This document shows, piece by piece, positions 56,827-64,000 of a stretch of 64,000 nt of DNA. Origin of the DNA: Lichina pygmaea (Eukaryota > Ascomycota > Lichinomycetes > Lichinales > Lichinaceae); assembly GCA_963422465.1 (NCBI GenBank), contig OY730169.1, forward strand, positions 1 through 64,000, written 5' to 3'. The notes below the pieces were generated by a model. That model saw only the letters and a list, made by a program, of their open reading frames with translations. It did not search any database and had not been told where the DNA came from. Position numbers and translations under genes: made by a program. Each line of letters begins with the position of its first letter. The stretch's first letter is position 1.

Positions 56827-57273
56827 GCTGCCATTCGTCCTCCCGTGACCCAGCAGGGAGACGATGGGATGGCTGTCGTAGAGGTGAACCCACCTCTGCC
56901 TTGTCTTATAAATGTGTATTGACTTGTGGTACGTCGCACGCGAGGAATAATCAGTTTCTGCAGTGTCACACCGCCTGATTCAAATCAACGGTGGCATGAA
57001 TTTGAGATTGATACAGTGATTACCAAGAAAACACATCAGAACCCAGAAGGGTACGACTAACATATTCCCGCCATCAATTTGCTGTGAATAAGATTGCAGG
57101 TCGAGGTACACTTGGCTCTGGCGTATATCATGGGGTGTCGGATCCAAACACAAACAGAGAATCAGAAAGACGAAGCATGACGCAGACAGCTCTGGGTAGG
57201 TCAACTCGGTCACTTCCGAGGTAGCATGACAATCAAAGATCCGCGGGAAGGGGAGGGCGTTCATTTCGCCCGC
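56827..57273. other. Intergenic region between convergent genes
   Basis: About 450 bp between the 3' ends of the aminopeptidase (plus) and the R3H gene (minus). No gene or repeat was recognised; it presumably holds both 3' UTRs. Confidence 0.6.
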
Positions 57274-58797
57274 TTAAACAATGCCCCAGAGAGGTCTTGG
57301 TAGGAAAGAAGAACCCATCAGGTATGGCTGCGCCTGCGGGCCCTTGCTGTTGATGCTCACGTACGCGGCCCGGCGGATGGGGTTGCCGTCCACGGTGACG
57401 GACCACGCTCGAAGTCCGTAGTAGGTGGCGATATTATACACCAGCCATCGTCTACAGAAAGGTCGTCAGCTCGGCACCAGGTTCGTGATAACGATATCCC
57501 TCGGGGAGCGCTTTAGACTGCAAGCCAATCTCCGCATCCTGGTACCAACTCTATGCAGACAGGGATATGAAGGCAGGGCAAGACATACCTGAAGGAAGCA
57601 TTGCGGTCATCCGCTGGCGTGTCGAGGATAAGCTTGTCTGTCGGCAGGCGGCCATTGTCGTAAAGCCTCTCGTCACCTGCCGTGGGCATGCCATGGCCCG
57701 AGGACGTCAGACGTGTCTCCCCCTTGGAGCCGCTACTGTGCATCTGCCCTTTACGCCCAACGTATACGATCTCCTCATCCTCCGAGAAGAGACTATCCTC
57801 CTCTTCGACACAAACAAGTTCGCCGTCGTCCGGCTGATTCTCAACCATCTCTTGTCCGGCGCTGCAATCCCCGCTGTGACGTGGCGATGTCCAGTCTTGG
57901 ATGAAAGCACGGATATCTTCTTCGAGATCTCGCAGCGTACCGTGTGCAGCTCTCGCTCTTTTCAACCTTTCGCGGAGATCCTTGGCCACTTTGATCTTCG
58001 CTTCCCAGGTAGCGGTCGTGACACGGTCGCCTCCGCTCTTGGATAGGGCACACCTTGACGTCACGGTCCCCGTCCCAGTCGCTGCCGATATAGCCGTGGT
58101 CGCGATGTGGATTTGTGCCTTGCGCCTCTCGTTCTGTCGCGCAGCCGCGGCCGCCGCTACCCTTCGACTCAATCCACCTTCATCCCACAAGGGCGCGAGG
58201 TTGTAAGGCACCGTCGCATGCCGTGGATACGTCGGCCGTACCTCCCAGTCGCTCGGCAGAGGTGGTTGCAGGTACGGATTGTTCAAAAGGTGATCTAGAG
58301 CCCAACGAGGTCTGAGCCAAATCGACGACGAAAGTCGTAGGGAGGCGGAGAGATGGTCATGCGCCATGTCCGACGTTGGGTCCACGTCGTCTGTCTTGAC
58401 TGCACAGCGCGCATGGAGCACGGGGGCACCCACCGTTCTCCCATCGCCTACGTCGTCGACTTCCTTCCTTGCCCCTGAGTAAGGCCTCTCGCCGTTTCAA
58501 ACTATCGCGCCGGATTGGTTCAGGCCCACGCCCGTAGTTGAAGTGGGCTTGGAGACTACCCCCTGCAGTAAAGGCGGTCGGCTCTCCAGTGGCATGGACG
58601 GCTCCGGGACCCTGGCCAGCAAGACCGGCGACCTGCTGTTCAAGAGGGATAGACGGCGATACAGACGTACCCTGGCTAGTCATGGGCACCGTGCTGGGAA
58701 CCGAGATACGGACATTGCTCAGGGCATCTGTAGTACGCTCGGTCAACACATTGAGATCCCTCGCCTCGTCTTGCCGCGAGCAAGCTTGAATCGCCAT
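57274..58797 (-). CDS. R3H-associated / R3H-domain protein, three exons, 415 aa
   Basis: Predicted nucleic-acid-binding protein of a fungal family with an R3H-associated N-terminal domain and a C-terminal R3H domain. Exons (minus): 58797-58434, 58294-57589 and 57451-57274, with introns of 139 and 137 nt, all GT-AG and in frame. The N-terminal domain spans about residues 97-175 (KRREALLRGKEGS, then PPLPSDWEVRPTYP, then VPYNLAPLWD) and is interrupted by the first intron exactly within WEN/DHLL. The middle is acidic and low in complexity. The R3H domain is encoded by exon 3 (RWLVYNIATYYGLRAWSV, about 358-375). The position of the defining His is Tyr362, so single-stranded nucleic-acid binding may differ. 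The cellular role is not known. Splicing is inferred from domain continuity. Confidence 0.85.
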
Positions 58798-59345
58798 GGG
58801 AGGAGCTCTGGAGTGTCGAGTTGTGGTGGAATGGAGTCTTGAACAGCCGGATCAAGGACGGTAGGTAGAGTTGTATGGGGTACGTCACGTACGGAGTACT
58901 GTAGGAGGGGGATGGGATGATGTCTACCATATGTACCGGTATCCGGTCGTGCTGGTTCATCTGCAAGGTCGGAAACATGTTCGGCTCAGCCAATCACCAC
59001 TCCCCATTCTCGCACGCCACGGCATAGGGCCACTGTACGGAACGTACGTACGTACATACTGTACGTAATCAAGATTTCTTTGTGCACCCAAGTGATGTCT
59101 TGATGAAATAGTGGCCAACGTATCCAAGATATTGGCTTCGAAAATAATTGGGGAAATTTATTTCAGTTCTGAAATCACTGCTGCCTTGTGGGACAATATA
59201 GAGATTGGGTTTATACAGGAGTACATACGTACGGAGCGTACGTATGTACTTCAAGCCAAGTCCACTCACTTCAAAACATCAACAGAAAAGAATGCTCAAG
59301 CAGGCTTCTGTCGACCATCTATAGGAGTACTCCGTACCCTGTACA
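58798..59345. other. Intergenic, GTAC-rich
   Basis: Upstream region of the R3H gene. It holds dense GTAC and ACGTAC palindromes (58878-58895, 59040-59068, 59219-59250, 59325-59358) and an AT-rich patch near 59130-59170. No gene was recognised. The target duplication of the truncated LINE begins at 59346. Confidence 0.6.
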
Positions 59346-59358
59346 TGCGCACGTACTT

Positions 59359-61019
59359 GATTGATTGAATTCCTACACCATTCTAGCACTAGTGTATCTA
59401 GGCTACACTGGGTCAACTATAGAATTAGGCTAGGAAAACTCAACTGAGTAAAAAAACCTCTCCCTGCAGCACCTCAGGCAGCACTATCCTCTTGAGTAAT
59501 CTGTAGAACATGGGGGGCGACTGGTTGGTAACCAGTATCCAGCTGCTCCTGAGCCCAGGAGAACTGGGAGAGAGAACTCCGTGGTGTAGCATCCATGAGG
59601 TGAGGGTGGTGTTACGACCCCTGGGATGGGAGCCACTCATTTATAGGCAATCAGGCCGCGGGCCAGGCAAGAGGACACCATGGAAGTCAAGTGACCAACC
59701 AACAAGGGGTCACGTGACTGTCGAGACACACACGGGCGGCTCGACGCAGCATGCATGAAGCATCGAGACAATCTCACCGGTCTCGATGCAGGATGCAGGA
59801 AGCATCGAGACAGCCTCACCAGTCTCGACGCAGCGTGCATGAAGCATCGAGACAATCTCACCAGTCTCACCAGTCTCGACGCAGGGTGCATAACATGGTG
59901 GGACCGTCGAGACAATCTCACCCGTCTCGACAGGCCAGCACTATATAGTCCGGCGATAGTTCCCTTATGGAACGATCGTCTTCAACTCATGTTGTGATCC
60001 AGACAACTGGATCTACTTCAATACAATCCTCTTGTACGAAGCCATTGATCAGGTGTCACCACCACCACGTTCCACCAAACCCCTTCGCGCTCCTTGACAC
60101 TCCTCTCCTGCGAGAACCAACCCGCCTTCCGCATCTCGCCCTTAATCCTATACTCGGTTAGGACGGCACGGTACGGACCGCAACAGGTGGCGGCAGGCCG
60201 CGGGCGTGAGATCATCACCTGGTAGTCAGTAGTAGCAGTCACAGTGTAAAGACTGCGGTGCACTCACTGCAGGCGTGGGCACTCTAGAACAACATGCTCG
60301 GCAGTCTCCCACTGTGCTCCACAGCAACAAGCTGGTGTTGGGAAGCCAGGGACTTGTCACCCGCAGAGGAAGGCTGCCAGCCCAATCTTACCTGTGCGCA
60401 TCTGTGTTAAGATGCTGCTTTTGGCCTTGGATAGGCTGGTGCAAAGCCGGAGAGATGCCCAGTACAGCATCTTGTCCAGCTTCCAGTTGTCTCCCCCTCC
60501 AGGATCTAGGTCCAGCAGCTGGATTTGAGGTGGGGGCCCACTGTGGAGCTTGTGCCATCACTCCCAGCACCATTGCTCTGATAGCAAGCGGACCTGCCAG
60601 ACTGTTTGTGGGGGAGTGCCTAGGGGTGGGACAGCGGCCTCACTCTCAAGCTGCTTCCGGCTGGTAGCCCTGAAGCCGCCAGTAACTGACCACAGGCAGC
60701 GTTGTTGTTGCTGATCGAGGGCGTCTCCGATCCAGTGTCGGTGCGCTGGCCTCAGGAGGCTGTCCAGCGGGCTCCACACCGTCGCTCCGTAGGTGATGAC
60801 TGGGCACACCACGGTGTTGTAGATCAGCTGTGCTTTGTCGAAGGTGGCTCCCCAGGTGGATCCTGTGATGGCGGAGAGGGCCCGGCTTTGCTGTGTTGCC
60901 CTTTCGGCTGTGCGCTTCACGTGCGGTCCCCAGCGGAGCTTCGGGTCCAGTAGGACGCCGAGTATCCAGAGGGTTGGTTGCGGGGCCTTGGTGATACCCT
61001 CCAGGTTGACGCCTGCGGT
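59359..61019 (-). mobile_element. Second LINE family (Tad1-like), 5'-truncated, interrupted by a solo LTR
   Basis: Bounded by a 13-bp duplication tgcgcacgtactt (59346-59358 / 61020-61032). The minus strand encodes the end of a reverse transcriptase (ILGVLLDPKLRWGPHVK, ITYGATVWSPL, 60558-61019) and a C-terminal zinc motif (CCCG....ETAEHVVLEC near 60300), and ends in an aattcaatcaatcaa tail. The reading frame is broken (a stop near 60350) besides the solo LTR at 59610-60185. It is distinct in sequence from L1-L3 but of the same general type. Low decay suggests a moderately recent, dead-on-arrival insertion. Confidence 0.85.
59610..60185 (+). mobile_element. Solo LTR of family A
   Basis: 576 bp with TGTTA...CAACA ends and an intact 5-bp duplication ggtgg (59605-59609 / 60186-60190), so the internal part was lost by LTR-LTR recombination. 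It retains most TCGA-type CpGs that are TTGA or TCAA in A1-A3, which makes it the least decayed copy. It carries sense TATATA near 59942 and antisense TATAAA near 59640. Confidence 0.95.
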
Positions 61020-61032
61020 TGCGCACGTACTT

Positions 61033-61749
61033 AAGTTCTTGACGTCTGAAGTATAACCCAGCATCTCGTCATTGACCCATCTTGTGTTCCTAAGCAAGAG
61101 CGATCTGCACCAGCGATTTTCAGTGTATGACATGGTTTGTCGAGTACGACGGCTACAGCTGCCATCTTCAAACACCTCGAGCTGAACGACCATCTTGGTA
61201 GATTGAACTGGAACATACGCGGTAGGCTAGTAGGAGGAGCCATTGACCGTCGAGGTAATGTTCAGAGACAGAACGCTAGCAACGTTCATCGTCGACCAAC
61301 TCCTTCACCAAAAACCAACTCCTCAAAGAGCTCTCAATAGGAAACGACCGCGGCTTGATGTATTGAGAGTGAGGGGAGTAGAAGCTGCCACAGAAACAAG
61401 AAAATCTCGCCCTTCCATCAGCAAGCACCGAATACAGTGCACCCAGAAAGCCTATGCTCCAGCCTCATCGTCATTTCTCATAGATATCGCCATCCAACGT
61501 AACCAACTGTATAGATGCCAACGGTGGCCATAAACAACCGCGATGGAGTTAAATAAATGAAAGAAATCTGTCAGCCCCTCGAGCGCAGCGGTGCCAGACC
61601 AAACAGCTGCAGAGGGGGGTGATCGTAAGGATGGTCGAAGGGATAGCTCTCTCGTCCCTAGTGTACATCAAAACATAAGTTGATTTTCGCAGCCGAGGCA
61701 CATGTCAAACAGCAGCGGACGAAACAAAACCTCGGCCGACGAAGTCCGG
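61033..61749. other. Interval without a recognised gene
   Basis: About 720 bp downstream of the 61750-63230 gene. The frame at 61243-61533 (plus) has no recognisable motif and no ATG start. An aataaatgaaag sequence lies near 61550. It probably includes the 3' UTR of the neighbouring gene plus intergenic DNA. Confidence 0.5.
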
Positions 61750-62434
61750 TTAGCACCGAGAAGAATTGTGTTGCGATGGCGCCTGACGCGCGAGCGTCTG
61801 CTGCCGTATGTGCAGAGGCGGGCGATGAAAGACCTCATCTATCAGACGGAGAGGGCCTATATGGTCCGACTTGATCGAGGACGAGGACGGTAGCGGAAGG
61901 ACGATCTGCCGAGAGCGACGGGTGTGAAATCGACGCTTGATGCTGTCGTCAACGAGCGCGACGAGGCCAGTCGCGACGACGAGGCTGTTCGGACGGAGAG
62001 GTCAGCGACGACGGTCTCGAGCGGGATCGACGTTCCTGGCGACGGCGGCGCTTACTCGGCGAGATCGGTGCGGTCGTGCAGCGCTCTCGGATGGGCCATC
62101 CACATCGAGCACGGCGGCACCCACCCACCCTTGACCTTCTCCAGCTCCGCCTCGGCCGGGGACATGTTGAACGGCACTATATGGGCGAGTACGCCACCCC
62201 GATCGTCGTGCAGGTGGTACGAGATCTTGCGACGGTCGCCGTCGACGGCGAGATGTCGCTTCCAAGTGTAGACCCGACCCCAGTATTCGCATTCGTATCG
62301 CTTTGACCTGTGTGAGCCCCGACGCTTCACGTCCACGTGTGCGTAGTTCGAGAAGTCGAGCCGGATGGTGTTCGTGGACAGGGCGCGACGAGCATTCCTG
62401 GCCCGCGCCGAAGACGGCCCGTTCGGGCCACCGC

Positions 62435-62476
<42 letters not shown>

Positions 62477-63230
62477 CATCGCGGTCGTGCCTCTCTTCGT
62501 CGTCGAGCCCGTCGTCGCTGCGGTATCCGCTGTCTTGGCTCCGCAAGGAGCGCGGCGTGACCGGCCTCGAACTCGCTTTGCCCCGAAAACTCGCGAGCGC
62601 GTTCGTCATAGATCTTTGCAGGCTCGGGCGCTGGTGGACCGGCGGAGGAACGCCCTTCCGGCTCGAGTGGCACAGCTCACGGCCGGAGTCTCGACAGTAC
62701 CGACGCAGCGAGAATTCTCGATCCCTCAGGTCGTACATGCGAAGGTGGAAGAGAGTGAAGGCGCATCTGCGGCCGGAGCAGTCGCGATCCTCGGCATCGA
62801 CGCGAACGTTCATGTTGCCGTCCTCGGTCGTATCGTCGTGCCGGATCAGCATGCGGCGGGGCGAGGGGAAGAGCTGGGCAAACTCGGGCGGCGTGCTCGG
62901 AAATGGCTCCGCGCCGAAGGCCTCGCGCGGGAAGTCAGGCACGGCGAACTCGGGATCGTCGTCGCCATCAGGCAGGTCGTCGTCGGACGGCACCGTCGAC
63001 GCGTACGTCTCGGACGACGCGCGAGGGTCGAAGCCGTACGGTCCAAGGTCGGCGTCCGTCGAGCCAACCTCGTGATCGAAAGCATCGAAGGAGGGGCCGG
63101 ACCGACCACCGTACGACGACGTCGGGGCGACGCCGTGGGTCGTGTCGCTGGCATCGCTGGCGTCGGTGGCCAGCGAGCTCTGGGTGTTGCCACGAGCCAG
63201 GGCACCTACGCGCCGCAGTCGGCTTCCCAT
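61750..63230 (-). CDS. Conserved uncharacterised fungal protein, two exons, 469 aa
   Basis: Exons (minus) 63230-62056 and 61984-61750, with a 71-nt GT-AG intron. The start is the ATG of MGSRLRR; the longer upstream frame lacks an ATG. The N-terminus is acidic and Ser-rich. A conserved block follows at about 140-190 (DCSGRRCAFTLFHLRMYDL, FSLRRYCRDSGRELCHSSRK), then a poly-Asp tract (about 251-264) encoded by a GAC repeat. A second conserved block runs at about 285-345 (TNTIRLDFSNYAHVDVKRRG, YECEYWGRVYTWKR) and then GGWVPPCSMW. The spliced C-terminus reads TDLAD / LVVATGLVALVDDSIKRRF, which supports the intron. I recognise the overall pattern from Pezizomycotina hypothetical proteins but know of no assigned function. 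Confidence 0.8.
62437..62474. repeat. CGT trinucleotide microsatellite (codes poly-Asp)
   Basis: Twelve to thirteen TCG/CGT units within the coding sequence of the 61750-63230 gene; on the minus strand they read as GAC codons (Asp). Such tracts vary in length between strains. Confidence 0.9.
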
Positions 63231-64000
63231 CGCGACCTCGTCGAGCCTACCGTCCGTCGAGTTCGGGCACGGTGAGAGTCGGATCGAGCATCTGTTGCCT
63301 TCGGCGGCGTATTTTCGGGTCTCCTGATGGAGGCGCGCATCCACCGACGTACTACTGAAGGACGGGAACCGAAGGTGGGTCAGCGGACCGGTTTTGAGGT
63401 GGTGGGCGCCGGGAGCACCGTACGAGTACGTTCCGTACACTACCGCCACTAGGACGAGGCACACCACGCAACTCGATGCAAGGCGGTGCGAGGGCGAGGT
63501 GCATCCGCTACTTCGTACGTTCGTACCTTATGACATGCCACCCCGCCCGGCCTCCCCACGCTCTCGAGTCGTTATGGCCGACGCAGCATTGGATGAAACC
63601 CGACGGCGCAAGTAGTACAGTACCCTGCCACGGGGGGTGTTACCCCCCCCATGGCATGAGACGCCGTCCGGTACGTTACCTACGTTACCTACGTTACATA
63701 CAGTGTCACGACACAAGTCTGCGTACACCGGTACAACCCACAGCTGCTATCTTCTTAAGTAATGCGACAGAATCACGGTTACAGCCACAGCAGCAAGCGA
63801 TGATGTACTGATATTCCGGACTAACCCGAGGTAGACATTGTATGAAGATGCACACAGACTTGTGACGTGCCACTGTACATACTGTACGTACGTAGGCACG
63901 GCAGCGTACCCATACGTACGGAAGTACGGAGTACGGTCCGTACCGGTACGGCAATTACGTACGTGGGTACTTACGTACTAGGTGTACCGTACGCGGCGTC
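63231..64000. other. Upstream region of the conserved gene, GTAC-rich, with a strong hairpin
   Basis: No gene was recognised. It contains a G/C-run hairpin at about 63627-63656 (tgccacgggggg / cccccccatggca), three ctacgtta-type repeats near 63678-63702, and an extremely GTAC-rich end (63865-63999). Confidence 0.6.

Noticed and set aside
60018-60263. 81-codon minus-strand frame across the solo LTR end
   Set aside because: A chance fusion of LTR and truncated LINE sequence.
62337-63275. 312-codon plus-strand ORF
   Set aside because: It lies exactly opposite the conserved gene at 61750-63230 in GC-rich, Ser/Arg/Val-biased translation. The minus-strand protein shows conserved blocks and a frame-keeping intron, so this is a shadow.

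Overview
This window looks like a chromosome end of a filamentous ascomycete (Pezizomycotina). It opens with 26 perfect CCCTAA repeats. The right third carries compact intron-bearing fungal genes: a class III chitin synthase, a secreted M28 aminopeptidase, an R3H-domain protein and a conserved uncharacterised fungal protein. Introns are 54-158 nt with GT-AG ends. I cannot name the species.

Layout. Bases 1-50122 are almost entirely retrotransposons nested in one another. Labels here are mine: families A, B and C are Ty3/gypsy chromoviruses; L1, L2 and L3 are copies of one Tad1-like LINE. The telomere abuts the middle of a family C integrase. The rest of C lies about 25 kb away, because L1 inserted into it (15-bp target duplication 527-541 / 25759-25773). 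L1 was later split by A1 (2922-9503), A2 (10816-17293, minus) and B1 (17574-22897, minus), each with its own 5-bp duplication. With these and their duplications set aside, the L1 ORF lengths equal those of L2 exactly (1401 and 3243 nt). C itself sits in an old family A LTR, which sits in an older unrecognised element X. A second nest is B2 (31086-50122, minus, duplication ggtat), interrupted by L3, A3 and the complete LINE L2 (43650-49096). The LTR elements are all broken; B1 is the best preserved. Differences between copies fall mostly at CpG.

From 50926 onward is ordinary gene space: chsB-like chitin synthase (minus), a divergent intergenic region with a 64-bp perfect inverted repeat, the aminopeptidase (plus), the R3H gene (minus), a truncated second LINE carrying a young family A solo LTR, and the conserved gene at 61750-63230 (minus). 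Intergenic DNA here is rich in GTAC palindromes.

Most notable: family A chromoviruses carry, antisense at their 3' end, a 166-codon ORF with a textbook Zn2Cys6 cysteine pattern (CX2CX6CX11CX2CX6C) followed by a charged helical stretch. A TATAAA inside the adjoining LTR points at it. It is open in two copies whose pol genes are broken, and a degraded counterpart with the same cysteine logic sits at the same place in family C. The A and C LTRs also carry arrays of short inverted repeats, the kind of site a Zn2Cys6 dimer could bind; family B has neither. This may be a self-encoded regulator, but only the sequence pattern is seen here.
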